A stretch of DNA of 64,000 nt from contig NZ_OZ257250.1 in NCBI RefSeq assembly GCF_965279545.1, forward strand, positions 4,154,001 through 4,218,000, read 5' to 3'. The notes beneath the pieces were generated by a model. That model made no database searches. It was not told the DNA's origin and worked only from the letters and a program-made list of their open reading frames with translations. A program made the translations under genes and the position numbers. This document shows positions 1-8,788 of the stretch, in pieces; the stretch's first letter is position 1; each line of letters starts with the position of its first letter. The DNA is from Methylibium sp965279545. Lineage in GTDB: Bacteria > Pseudomonadota > Gammaproteobacteria > Burkholderiales > Burkholderiaceae_C.

Positions 1-501
1 CGGGCTCCCGAGCTGAACCTGCGCGCGCTGCTGCGCCCGGCGGTGTTCGTGCCCGAGACCAAGGGCCTGAACGAGTTGCTGCGCGACTTCCGCTCCAACC
101 GCAACCACCTGGCGATCGTGATCGACGAGTTCGGCAAGACCGCCGGACTGATCACCATCGAGGACGTGCTCGAAGAGATCGTCGGCGAGATCGAGGACGA
201 GTTCGACGAGAAGGACCACGACTCGGGCGTGTTCACGCTGGCCGACGGCAGCCAGCGCGTGGCGGGCGATGCCGGCATCGCGGAGGTCAACACCGTGTTC
301 GGCACCGCGCTGCCGGAAGACGACTTCGACACCATCGGCGGCCTGGTGGCCCACGAGCTGGGGCGCGTGCTGCGCCGCGGCGAGACGGTCGACGTCGGCG
401 GCCTGCGCTTCGCCGTGATGCTGGCGCGCGGCGGCGCGGTGCGCTGGTTCAAGGTCACGCGCGCGGACGGCCCGTCGCCGGCGTCGCCGCCCGAGGCTTG
501 A
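1..501 (+). CDS. corC: CorC/HlyC-family CBS-domain protein (3' part only)
   Basis: The reading frame is open from the first base, so the 5' part lies outside the window. A GTG at 43 is in frame but internal. What remains is the end of the CBS pair (motif AIVIDEFGKTAGLITIEDVL) followed by the acidic linker and the C-terminal transporter-associated CorC_HlyC domain (about visible residues 75-160, with DDFDTIGGLVAHELG). Family members (YbeX/CorC) are linked to magnesium/cobalt efflux or ribosome-related functions. The stop overlaps the TTG start of lnt by four bases (TTGA), so the two are probably translationally coupled. A corC-lnt pair is usual in proteobacteria. Identification is firm; the biochemical role of the family is not settled. 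Confidence 0.9.
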   Translation, partial: RAPELNLRALLRPAVFVPETKGLNELLRDFRSNRNHLAIVIDEFGKTAGLITIEDVLEEIVGEIEDEFDEKDHDSGVFTLADGSQRVAGDAGIAEVNTVFGTALPEDDFDTIGGLVAHELGRVLRRGETVDVGGLRFAVMLARGGAVRWFKVTRADGPSPASPPEA

Positions 502-2069
502 GCCTGCCGCTCGCCAAGGGTGCCGCCGGCCGGCGTCGGCCGCTGTGGGCCGAGCTGCTGCTCGCGGCGGCCGCCGGCGGCCTGCACGCCTTCTCGTTCG
601 CACCGCAGGATGCCGGCTGGCTGCAGCTGGCCGGCGTGGTGCTGCTGGCGTGGCGCGCGGGCGCACAGGGCTCGGCCACGCGCGCGGCGCTGCTCGGGGG
701 CGCGTTCTCGACGGCCTGGCTGGCGGGCGGCGTGTGGTGGCTGTTCATCAGCCTGCACCGCTACGGTGGTCTGCCGGCCTGGCTGGCGGTGGCGGCGATC
801 GCGCTGCTGTGCGCCTTCCTGTCGCTCTATCTCGCGGCGGCAATGGCGGCCTGGGTGCGCTGGCGGCCCCGCAGCCCCTGGCGCGGGGCGCTGCTGTTCG
901 CTGCGCTGTGGCTGCTGGCCGAACTGGCGCGGGGCGTCCTCTTCACCGGCTTTCCATGGGTGGCGGCCGGTTACGCGCACAGCGACAGCGCGCTGGCCGG
1001 CCTGGCGCCGTGGCTCGGCGTGTACGGCATCGGCGCGGTCTCGGCCGGCATCGCCGCGCTGGCGGCGGCGGCGCTCGTCACGGCGGGGCGGGTCCGCTGG
1101 ACGCTGGCGGCCGTCGCGTTGGCCGTCTGGTGGGCGCCGCTGGCGCTGCCGCAGCGCTTTACCGAAGCCACCGGCACGCTGTCGGTCGCGCTGCTGCAGG
1201 GCAATGTGGCGCAGGACGAGAAGTTCGCGTCCGAGCGCCAGCCCGAGGACCTGGCGTGGACGCTGCGCGCGCTGATCGGGGCGCGGGCCGACCTGGTGAT
1301 CGCTCCCGAAACTGCCATTCCCTTGCTGCCTTCTCAGCTGCCCGAGGGTCTGTGGGACGGCTTGCGCAACGCCTTCTCCGAGGGCGAGCGCGCGGCGCTG
1401 GTCGGCCTGCCGCTGGGCGATCCGCAGGCCGGCTATACCAACTCGGTGGCCGGCCTGTCGCGCGACGCCGCAGCGCTGCCCGGCGGCGCCTACCGCTACG
1501 ACAAGCACCACCTGGTGCCGTTCGGCGAATTCATTCCGCTCGGTTTCCGCTGGTTCGTCGACCTGATGAACATGCCGCTCGGTGACTTCAACCGCGGGCC
1601 GCTGGTGGCGCCCTCGTTCGGCGTCAAGGGCGAGCGGGTGGCGCCGAACATCTGCTACGAAGACCTGTTCGGCGAGGAGCTGGCGGCGCGCTTTGCCGGC
1701 AGCGGCGACGCACCGACGATCCTGGCCAACGTCAGCAACATCGCCTGGTTCGGTGAGTCGGTCGCGATCGACCAGCACCTGCAGATCTCGCGGCTGCGCT
1801 CGCTCGAGCTGCAGCGCCCGATGCTGCGCGCCACCAACACCGGCGCCACGGTGATCATCGACCACCGCGGCCAGGTCACGCGCCGGCTCGCGCCGCACAC
1901 CCGCGGCGTGCTGGAGGGGCCGGTGCAGGGCCGCAGCGGGCTGACGCCGTTCGCGTGGTGGGCCGGGCGCTTCGGGCTGTGGCCGCTGCTGCTGGCGGCG
2001 CTGGCGCTCTTCGCGGCGACCGCGCGCCGCCGCCCCCACACGGCATTGCAGTCGAACGCATCGGATTGA
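498..2069 (+). CDS. lnt: Apolipoprotein N-acyltransferase
   Basis: Inner-membrane enzyme that adds the third acyl chain to the N-terminal cysteine of apolipoproteins. The 523-residue protein has about six hydrophobic segments in residues 10-215, then a periplasmic nitrilase-like domain, then a final membrane segment near 490-510. The catalytic triad is visible: E271 (VIAPETAIP), K336 (YRYDKHHLVPFGEF) and C386 (APNICYEDLFGEE), close to the E267/K335/C387 of E. coli. The start is TTG at 498 in a TTGA overlap with corC; no better start was seen. Oddity: the last residues (about HTALQSNASD) and the stop codon are encoded by the left end of a dispersed repeat starting near 2036, so the native C-terminus was probably altered by insertion or divergence. 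Confidence 0.93.
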   Translation: MSLPLAKGAAGRRRPLWAELLLAAAAGGLHAFSFAPQDAGWLQLAGVVLLAWRAGAQGSATRAALLGGAFSTAWLAGGVWWLFISLHRYGGLPAWLAVAAIALLCAFLSLYLAAAMAAWVRWRPRSPWRGALLFAALWLLAELARGVLFTGFPWVAAGYAHSDSALAGLAPWLGVYGIGAVSAGIAALAAAALVTAGRVRWTLAAVALAVWWAPLALPQRFTEATGTLSVALLQGNVAQDEKFASERQPEDLAWTLRALIGARADLVIAPETAIPLLPSQLPEGLWDGLRNAFSEGERAALVGLPLGDPQAGYTNSVAGLSRDAAALPGGAYRYDKHHLVPFGEFIPLGFRWFVDLMNMPLGDFNRGPLVAPSFGVKGERVAPNICYEDLFGEELAARFAGSGDAPTILANVSNIAWFGESVAIDQHLQISRLRSLELQRPMLRATNTGATVIIDHRGQVTRRLAPHTRGVLEGPVQGRSGLTPFAWWAGRFGLWPLLLAALALFAATARRRPHTALQSNASD

Positions 2070-2534
2070 AGGTCGGGCCAGTGCGCGTTGCGGTGTTCGG
2101 TGTGCTGCCCAGAACGCTGAAGTCGAACGTTGGCGCGGGCGCCGCGCCGGGTCGCTGTGTTGCGTTCATGTCCCCCGGCGTCGGCCTCACGGCCGCCCCC
2201 TCCTCCTCTACTTCACTCCACACAGCAACCCGTCCCAGCGCTGCCACCACCGCGGCCGGCGGGTCTTGACGGCCTGTGCAAGCGGTGATGGTGAGTGCTG
2301 GCGAGGGCGTCGGGTGAGCGGCGTAGCGAAGTTAAGGAGGAGGGAGCGGCCGTGAGGCCGGCACCGGGGGACATGAGCGGAGTCGCTCGCCCGGCGGCCT
2401 CGTCAGCAATGCGCGGTACGTGCAGGAAGCCGGCCCGATGACGCCTCGAACCTCAACACCCCACGCGCACGAACGGCTGCAAGGAGCCCAAAGACGCCGG
2501 GTGATTTGACAGGTTCGAATGCGAGTCGGTATCA
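2036..2534 (+). repeat. Dispersed mosaic repeat, copy A
   Basis: Near-complete copy of a family also found at 15886-16334, 37855-38426 and 62211-62710. The left end (ACGGCATTGCA then a TCGAAC core) runs into the lnt C-terminus. The right end, read on the minus strand, starts TGATACC and supplies the TGA of the RND pump gene. A long imperfect inverted repeat lies inside (arms about 2167-2219 and 2325-2377, each with ATGTCCCCCGG on the appropriate strand), separated by about 105 bases. No convincing protein is encoded. It fills the space between two convergent genes and could act as a bidirectional 3'-end element or be a MITE-like mobile unit. Confidence 0.85.
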
Positions 2535-5500
2535 GTCGCCTGACTGCGCGCGCGCCGCGAAGCGCCCGAAGCGCAGCAGCACCGTCGGCAGCACCAGCAG
2601 GTTCAGCAGCGTCGAGCTGACCAGGCCGCCGACGATCATCGTCGCCATCGGGCCCTCGATCTCGCGGCCCGGCTCGGCGCTGCCCAGCGCCAGCGGCGCC
2701 AGGCCCAGGCCCGTGACCAGCGCGGTCATCAGGATCGACGGCAGCCGCTCCAGCGCGCCCTGCAGCGCCGTCTCCAGGTTCCAGGCCCGGCCCTCGACCT
2801 CGACCAGGTGCTGGTAGTGCGACACCAGCATGATCGAATTGCGCAGCGTGATGCCGAACAGCGTGACGAAGCCGACCACCGAGCCCAGCGACAGCAGCCC
2901 GCCGGTCGCCAGCACCGCCGCCACGCCGCCGATCAGCGCGAACGGCAGGTTCACGAACACCAGCGCCAGGTGGCGCACCGAGCCGAAGGCCAGCAGCAGC
3001 AGCGCCGCCACGCCCAGCGCGGCCAGCAGCGAGACGCGCAGCAGCTCGTCACGCGCTGCGCGCTGGGCCTGGGCCTTGCTCAGCACCTCGGCATGGTGGC
3101 CGGTGCTGACCAGGCCGGGCTGGGCCAGGCGCTGCTCCAGCTGGGTGACCAGGGTTTCGCCATCGAAGCCGCGCGCGACGTTGGCGGTCACGGTCTGCAC
3201 CCGGCGCCCGCCGTCGCGCAGGATCTTCGCGCGGCCCTGCAGCATCTCGACATCGGCCACGTCGCGCAGCTCGATCGCCGTTCCCAGCGGCGTGGCGAGC
3301 GGCAGCCGCGCGACCGCGCTCGCCTCGCGGCGCTCGCCAGGCGGCAGCACCAGCACCAGCGGCGTGGCGGCGTCGCCCTGGTGCAGGCGCCCGACCTCCA
3401 GGCCCTCGTAGGCGATCTGCACCGCGTCCATCACCACGCCGGCGCTCAGCCCGTGGTGCGCCAGGCGGTCGGCGCGCAGCCGCAGGCCGAGCTGCGGCGT
3501 GCCGGGCGGTGCCAGCAGCTGCACGTCGAGCGCGCCGGGCAGCGAGGCCAGCAGGCGCGCGACGGCCTCGCTGTCGCGCTCCAGCGCATCGAGGTCGCGG
3601 CCGTAGAGGTTGACCACCACGTCGGCCGGGAAGCCGCTGACCGTCTCGCCGATGCGCTCGGTGAGGAAGGTGTTGACGCTGAACTGCAGGCCGGCGAAGC
3701 CCGCCTGCGCGCCGTCGGCATCGTGCAGGCCGGCCGGCGAGGTCTCGCCTGCCAGCGTGCTGCGGATCGCGGCCAGCAGGCGCCGCTGTTCGTCGCCCGA
3801 GACCTGTCCGACCTCGACCTCCAGCTCGCTGTAGTGCGGCCCGAAGGTGTCGGCGCCGTTCTCGGCCCGGCCCACCCACTGCGCGACCGAGCGCACACCG
3901 GGGACCCCCAGCAGCGCGCCGGACACCTTCTCGCCCAGCCGCAGCGATTCGTCCAGCGACGTGCCCGGCACCGCGGCCATGTGCACGATGTAGTGGCCCT
4001 CCTTCAGCGGCGGGATGAACTCGCTGCGAAACAGCGGCAGTGCGCCGATGCCGACCACCATCAGCGTGCCGACCGCGACCAGCACGCCGCGCGCGCGCTG
4101 CTCCACCGCCAGCAGCAGGCGGCCGTAGCGCGGCTTCAGCCAGGCCACCAGCGGCGGGTCGCCCGCGGGCAGCCGGCTCCTCGCTAGCAGCAACAGCGAC
4201 AAGGCCGGCGTGACCGTCAGCGCGACCACCAGCGACGCCAGGATCGCGGCGATGTAGGCCAGGCCCAGCGGCGCGAACAGCTTGCCCGCCACGCCCGACA
4301 GCGTGAGCAGCGGCAGGAAGGCCAGCGCGACGATGAAGGTGGCATAGACCACCGAGGAGCGCACCTCCATCGACGCGTCGACCACCACCTGCGCCACCGG
4401 CCGCGGCGTGGCGAGCAGCCGGTTCTCGCGCAGGCGGCGGTAGATGTTCTCGCAGTCGATGATCGCGTCGTCGACCACCTCGCCGAGCGCGATCGCCAGC
4501 CCGCCCAGCACCATGATGTTCAGGCTGGTGCCCAGGCCCTGCATCACCACCACCGCGGCCACCAGCGACAGCGGGATCGCCAGCGCCGACACGACCGCGG
4601 TGCGCACGTTGTAGAGAAAGCCGAACAGCACCACCACCACCAGCAGTGCGCCGATCATCACGTCGCGCTGCACGTTGCCGACCGCCGTCTCGATGAAGCT
4701 GGCCGGTCGAAACAGGTCGCGGTGCAGCGTGGCGTCCGACTGCGCCAGCACCGGCGCGATGCGGTCGAGCGCGCGGTCCAGCGCGATCGTCGTGTCGCGC
4801 GTGTTCGCGCCGAGCTGGCCCTGCACCAGCAGGAAGACACCGGGCTTGCCATCGATCAGCGCCGCGTTGATGCGCGGCGCGCCACCCGGCGCCACGCGCG
4901 CCACATCGCGCAGCAGCAGCGGTGCGCCGCCGCTCGAGCCCGGCCGGACCACCGCATGTCCCAGTTCCTCGGCCACCGCGTCCGCGTCGCTGCCACGCGC
5001 CAGGCCCGGCGGCTCGATGCCCAGCCCGATGCGCTGGTTGGCAGATTCCACGAAGCCGGCCGCGCGCACGCCGGTGGCTTCGCGCGCGGCGGCGGCCAGT
5101 TCGCCGAGCGACAGCCCCGCGCGCGCCAGCCGGGCCGGCTCGACCTGGATCTGCCACTGCGCTCGCTCGCCGCCGAACACGTTGACGTCGGCCACGCCGG
5201 TGGTGGCCAGCAGGTGCGGGCGCAGCGTGCGGTCGACCAGGGTGCGCAGCGCCGGGCCGTCGAGCGTGTCGGACGTGAGCCCCACGCCCAGCACCGTGCT
5301 GGCCGACGAGGTGAGCGGCGTCAGGGTCGGCGTGATGCCCGGCGGCAGCTCCACCGCGGCCTGTGCCAGCCGTTCCGCGACGTTCTGGCGGTGGCGGTGG
5401 ATGTCGGTGCCGTCGGTGAAGACGACGGTGACCACCGACAGGCCCGGGATCGACTGCGAGCGCAGCGACTGCAGGCCCTCCAGGCCCTGGATCGCGCGCT

Positions 5501-5708
5501 CGATCGGTTGCGTCACCAGCGCTTCCACCCACGGCGCGGTGAGCCCCGGCGACTCGGTCTGGATCACCACCTGCGTCGGCGAGAACTCCGGGAACACGTC
5601 GAGGCTCGCGCCCAGCATCCGGGTGACGCCGTAGCCCAGCAGCGCCAGCGCCAGCGCCACCGTGAGGCCTGCATGCCGGACCGAGAAGCGGATGACCGAC
5701 GAGATCAT
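2532..5708 (-). CDS. RND efflux pump, inner-membrane subunit (heavy-metal-efflux type)
   Basis: A 1058-residue proton-driven exporter with the classic RND plan: a first membrane helix, a large periplasmic loop, helices around 335-500, a second periplasmic loop and C-terminal helices from about 860. The TM4 region reads ALGEVVDDAIIDCENIYRRL. The Asp of VDD and the Glu of CEN fall where CusA has D405 and E412, while the extra CzcA Asp (D402) is not there, so it looks more CusA-like than CzcA-like. Substrate cannot be assigned from this. It is last in a three-gene minus-strand operon with TolC-like and adaptor proteins, and is separated from the adaptor gene by a 76-bp tandem repeat. Its stop codon is the first triplet of dispersed repeat copy A. 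Confidence 0.9.
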   Translation of the reverse strand: MISSVIRFSVRHAGLTVALALALLGYGVTRMLGASLDVFPEFSPTQVVIQTESPGLTAPWVEALVTQPIERAIQGLEGLQSLRSQSIPGLSVVTVVFTDGTDIHRHRQNVAERLAQAAVELPPGITPTLTPLTSSASTVLGVGLTSDTLDGPALRTLVDRTLRPHLLATTGVADVNVFGGERAQWQIQVEPARLARAGLSLGELAAAAREATGVRAAGFVESANQRIGLGIEPPGLARGSDADAVAEELGHAVVRPGSSGGAPLLLRDVARVAPGGAPRINAALIDGKPGVFLLVQGQLGANTRDTTIALDRALDRIAPVLAQSDATLHRDLFRPASFIETAVGNVQRDVMIGALLVVVVLFGFLYNVRTAVVSALAIPLSLVAAVVVMQGLGTSLNIMVLGGLAIALGEVVDDAIIDCENIYRRLRENRLLATPRPVAQVVVDASMEVRSSVVYATFIVALAFLPLLTLSGVAGKLFAPLGLAYIAAILASLVVALTVTPALSLLLLARSRLPAGDPPLVAWLKPRYGRLLLAVEQRARGVLVAVGTLMVVGIGALPLFRSEFIPPLKEGHYIVHMAAVPGTSLDESLRLGEKVSGALLGVPGVRSVAQWVGRAENGADTFGPHYSELEVEVGQVSGDEQRRLLAAIRSTLAGETSPAGLHDADGAQAGFAGLQFSVNTFLTERIGETVSGFPADVVVNLYGRDLDALERDSEAVARLLASLPGALDVQLLAPPGTPQLGLRLRADRLAHHGLSAGVVMDAVQIAYEGLEVGRLHQGDAATPLVLVLPPGERREASAVARLPLATPLGTAIELRDVADVEMLQGRAKILRDGGRRVQTVTANVARGFDGETLVTQLEQRLAQPGLVSTGHHAEVLSKAQAQRAARDELLRVSLLAALGVAALLLLAFGSVRHLALVFVNLPFALIGGVAAVLATGGLLSLGSVVGFVTLFGITLRNSIMLVSHYQHLVEVEGRAWNLETALQGALERLPSILMTALVTGLGLAPLALGSAEPGREIEGPMATMIVGGLVSSTLLNLLVLPTVLLRFGRFAARAQSGD

Positions 5709-5717
5709 CGGTCAGTC

Positions 5718-5868
5718 GCCGCCGGGCCGCCCCAAGGCGGCTGAGCGCACCCCCGGGGGGGCAGGAGCGAAGCGACGTGGAGGCTGGCATGCAGCCGCCG
5801 GGCCGCCCCAAGGCGACTGAGCGCACCCCCGGGGGGCAGGAGCGAAGCGACGTGGGGGCCGGCACATC
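5718..5868. repeat. 76-bp direct tandem repeat, two copies
   Basis: Two near-identical units start at 5718 and 5794 (each GCCGCCGGGCCGCCCCAAGG...), differing by single bases and one G in a G-run. Each contains a C5/G6-7 palindrome (CACCCCCGGGGGG) followed by CAGGAGCGAAGCGACGTGG. The block sits between the adaptor and pump genes of the efflux operon. It resembles short intergenic palindromic elements common in Burkholderiales; a role in processing or attenuating the transcript is possible but not shown. Confidence 0.85.
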
Positions 5869-5869
5869 C

Positions 5870-7126
5870 CTAGTCGTCGTTCTCGTTGCGGATCTGGAAC
5901 TTCAGTTCCTCCGACAGCAGCACCTGGGCGCCGCGCACGACCACCGCGTCGTCCTCGGCGAAGCCCGGCAGGAACCACTGCTCGCCGATCCGGCGGGCGT
6001 GCGGCACGGCGCGGCGCTGGAACGAATGGGTGTCGTCGGCCGCGGCAGCGGGGGCCGGCGGCGCCGATGCCGGAACCGCCGCCGGCAGGGACGCGGCACC
6101 CGCGGCGGTCGGCCGGTCGTCGTCATCGCCGTCGCGCGGCCTCGTGGCCTTCGGGGCGGCCGCGGGCATCCCCCCGCCGGACGCCGGCGGTGACACGTCC
6201 TGCGGCTCGTTGGTCTCGTCGATGTAGATCCAGGGCTGACCGGTGTGCCACACCACGGCCGAGGCCGGCACCAGCACGCCGGTCTGCTGGCGCGCACCCG
6301 CACCGTGCAGCTGCCCGGAGAGCCGCTGGCCCGGCACCAGGCCGCTGCCCTGGGTGCGGAACAACAGGCTGCGGCCGCCGCCGGACTCGCCCGTGGCGCC
6401 CGCGCCGCTGGCCCCCAGCGGCGCGGCGGCCAGCGGCTCCTTGCGGCCCGCCAGGCTCAGCATCAGCCGCGCGCCCGGTGGCACGGCGGCGTCGCCGCGC
6501 AGCATGGCGCGCAGCAGCACGTCGCGGCCCGACGCCAGCCGCGCAACGGGGCCGGGGCCGTCGCCGTCGAGTTCGCGCGTGAGCGCCGGCCCCCAGGCCG
6601 CCAGTGCGCTGTCGTGCAGCGCGGCCAGCTGGGCCTGCGCGGCCCGCGCGCGCGCGGCGTCGGTCGCGGCCTGCGCGGTGGCGGCCTCGAGCGCGCGCTG
6701 CGACGCGTTGTGGTCGTCGTCGTACAAGGCCTGCACGCGCTGGCGCTCGGCGGCGCTGGCGGCGGCCTGCGCGCGGGCGCCCTCGGCCTCGTGGCGCGCG
6801 GCGCGCAGCCGGCCCTGCAGCTCGGCCAGCGGCTGGGCGTCGAGCACCAGCACCGGCACGTCGGTCTCGGCGCCGAACTCGGCCGGCTCCGGCGCCGCCA
6901 CCTCGATGCCGACGTTGCGCCGCGCCGCGGCGCTCAGGCGCACCGTCGGCACGCCGTTCACGTCGATCGCGGCCGGCGCCTTGGCGAGCGACTCTTCGTC
7001 GTCGCCCAGATGCTTCGCGGTGGCGAGCAGGTATTCGTCGCGACCGAAGTAGACGCCGGCCCAGCCGACGAGCACCAGCAGCACGGTCTGCGCGATCAGC
7101 AGCCTGACGAGGGCGGGGCGGGTCAT
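5870..7126 (-). CDS. RND periplasmic adaptor (membrane fusion protein)
   Basis: The 418-residue HlyD/CusB-like adaptor starts with an uncleaved signal or anchor helix (residues 8-27, rich in L/V). A barrel strand region (RRNVGIEVAAPEPAEF) follows, then a long Ala/Arg/Glu-rich coiled-coil hairpin (about 105-180). After that come lipoyl/barrel segments and a membrane-proximal part containing LVPGQRLSGQL and GVLVPASAVVW. A low-complexity Pro/Ala stretch (about 300-365) interrupts the C-terminal region, which is unusual for the family. The ATG start overlaps the TolC-like gene stop (7123-7126), implying coupling. It should link the inner-membrane pump at 2532-5708 to the outer-membrane channel. 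Role is clear; substrate unknown. Confidence 0.88.
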   Translation of the reverse strand: MTRPALVRLLIAQTVLLVLVGWAGVYFGRDEYLLATAKHLGDDEESLAKAPAAIDVNGVPTVRLSAAARRNVGIEVAAPEPAEFGAETDVPVLVLDAQPLAELQGRLRAARHEAEGARAQAAASAAERQRVQALYDDDHNASQRALEAATAQAATDAARARAAQAQLAALHDSALAAWGPALTRELDGDGPGPVARLASGRDVLLRAMLRGDAAVPPGARLMLSLAGRKEPLAAAPLGASGAGATGESGGGRSLLFRTQGSGLVPGQRLSGQLHGAGARQQTGVLVPASAVVWHTGQPWIYIDETNEPQDVSPPASGGGMPAAAPKATRPRDGDDDDRPTAAGAASLPAAVPASAPPAPAAAADDTHSFQRRAVPHARRIGEQWFLPGFAEDDAVVVRGAQVLLSEELKFQIRNENDD

Positions 7127-8562
7127 GGCAGCGAGGGTGTGGCGTGGGCCGGATCGGCGAATTGCGCGCGGCGCTCGCCGCCCGGGGCGAGGTTCGTGCC
7201 ATCGAGCGGGCGCTGCACCGCGTCCTCGAGCGAGCCCAGCGCGGCCCAGCTCGCGGCCTGCGCCTCGACGGCCTGGCGCTGCGACTCGGCCTCGGCCAGG
7301 CGCGCGGTCAGCAGCTCCACCCGGTCGGCATCACCGGCCTGCAGGCGGCGCTGCGCGCGTTCGGCGAAGCGCTGCGCAGCCGCCCAGCGCGCCTGCGCTT
7401 GCCGGCGCTGCGCGTCGGCGGCGTCGAGCGCCTGCCGTGCAGCGTCGAGCGTGGCGATGGCGCCGACCTGCAGCGCACCGCAGCGCGCCGCTTCGAGTTC
7501 GCGTTGCGCGCGGGCCTGCTCGATCGGTGCCTGGTTGCGCCCGCCCGGCGGCAGGCTCAGTGCCAGGCCCAGCGACCAGCGGTTGTCGCCCTGGTCCCAG
7601 GCATACCCCGGCTTCAGCACGATCTCGGGCCACTGCTTCGCCAGCTCGGCCCGCAGCGACGCATCGGCGGCGGCGTAGCGGGCCAGCGCGGCGCGCACGT
7701 CGAGGCGGTTCACCAAGGCCTCGCGCTGCAGGGCCGCGGCGGGGGCCGACGGCGGTTCGCGTTCGAGATCGTCGAAGCGCAGCGTCAACGCGTCGAACTG
7801 CTCGACGGGCAGGCCGACGGCCGCGGCCAGCGCGAGCCGTGCACGGGCCAATGCATCTCGCGCCTGCGCCGCCTGGCGGGCCGCCTCGGCCTCGGCGTCG
7901 ACTGCGAGCAGGTGCTCGCGCGCGTCGGCGGCGCCGTGCGCCAGGCGCGCGGCCTGCGCTGCGGAGATGTCGCGCCGGAGCTGCCAGGCCGTGTCGCTGG
8001 CCTGGGCCCGCCGGCCGGCGAAGAACAGTTCGCGGTGGCCCGAGCGCACGCGCTGGCGCACCTGCCACGCGGTCTGGGCCGCGAGCTGCCCGGCCTCGAG
8101 CGCCAGCGCATCGGCGGCATCGGCCTGCGCGGTGCGGCGCGACTGTCCGGTGACCACGGCATCGAAGACCACGCCCAGGCTCCAGGGCGACGAACTCGCG
8201 CCGTCGGCGCTGTGGTGCTCCAGGCCGAACTCGACGGCACTGCCGGCGCGCTGCCGTGCCGTGCCGCGGGCGGCTTCGGCGCCCTGCAGTTCGGCGCGCG
8301 CCACGGCGAGGTCGGGGTGGCGCGCGATCGCCAGGGCGGTCAGTGCCTCCAGGTCCCAGGCCGGCAGCGGCCAGCGGCCGGTGTCCACGCCCTGCTGCGC
8401 CAGCGACTCGCGCAGCGCCGCATCGTCGACCCCGCTCGCCAGCCACGCGGCCTGAAAGCCTGCGGGATCGACAGCCCGCGGCTCGTAGGTCTGCACCGCG
8501 CAGCCTGCCAGCGCGGCGGCAAGCCAGGGCAGGAGACGAGTGCGAAGAAGGGCAGGGGTCAC
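7123..8562 (-). CDS. TolC-family outer-membrane efflux lipoprotein
   Basis: First gene of the efflux operon, about 479 residues. The N-terminus has a lipoprotein signal peptide ending in the lipobox LAGC, then two tandem OEP repeats dominated by long Ala/Arg/Gln-rich helices (for example DLAVARAELQGAEAA and its counterpart near the C-terminus), as expected for the alpha-barrel of TolC/CzcC proteins. I prefer the GTG at 8562 because it places a short charged segment directly before the hydrophobic core. A TTG at 8580 would add six residues (HRCAI) that do not suit a signal peptide. The gene is divergent from the P450 gene, with about 225 bases between them and no promoter I would defend. Confidence 0.87.
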   Translation of the reverse strand: MTPALLRTRLLPWLAAALAGCAVQTYEPRAVDPAGFQAAWLASGVDDAALRESLAQQGVDTGRWPLPAWDLEALTALAIARHPDLAVARAELQGAEAARGTARQRAGSAVEFGLEHHSADGASSSPWSLGVVFDAVVTGQSRRTAQADAADALALEAGQLAAQTAWQVRQRVRSGHRELFFAGRRAQASDTAWQLRRDISAAQAARLAHGAADAREHLLAVDAEAEAARQAAQARDALARARLALAAAVGLPVEQFDALTLRFDDLEREPPSAPAAALQREALVNRLDVRAALARYAAADASLRAELAKQWPEIVLKPGYAWDQGDNRWSLGLALSLPPGGRNQAPIEQARAQRELEAARCGALQVGAIATLDAARQALDAADAQRRQAQARWAAAQRFAERAQRRLQAGDADRVELLTARLAEAESQRQAVEAQAASWAALGSLEDAVQRPLDGTNLAPGGERRAQFADPAHATPSLP

Positions 8563-8788
8563 GATGGCGCAGCGGTGCAAGGCCGCAGCATCCTAGCCGG
8601 GTCGCGCAGCAGCCACACGAGAAGCACATGCTGCGATGCGGCATCGAAGGCATCGACCCGCAGCGACGATCGCAGCGGCAAGGGGCGAGCGGCCGGCGAC
8701 CATGGTGAGCTTCGGAGGCACGTCGGCGGGGTCGGCACCGGGTCCGTTTCGCGGACACTGTCGGCTCGAGGGCTGTCAGGAGATGCGC

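Noticed and set aside
5718..5868. Two 76-bp direct repeats considered as a CRISPR-like array
   Set aside because: Only two units, directly adjacent without distinct spacers, and no cas genes nearby.
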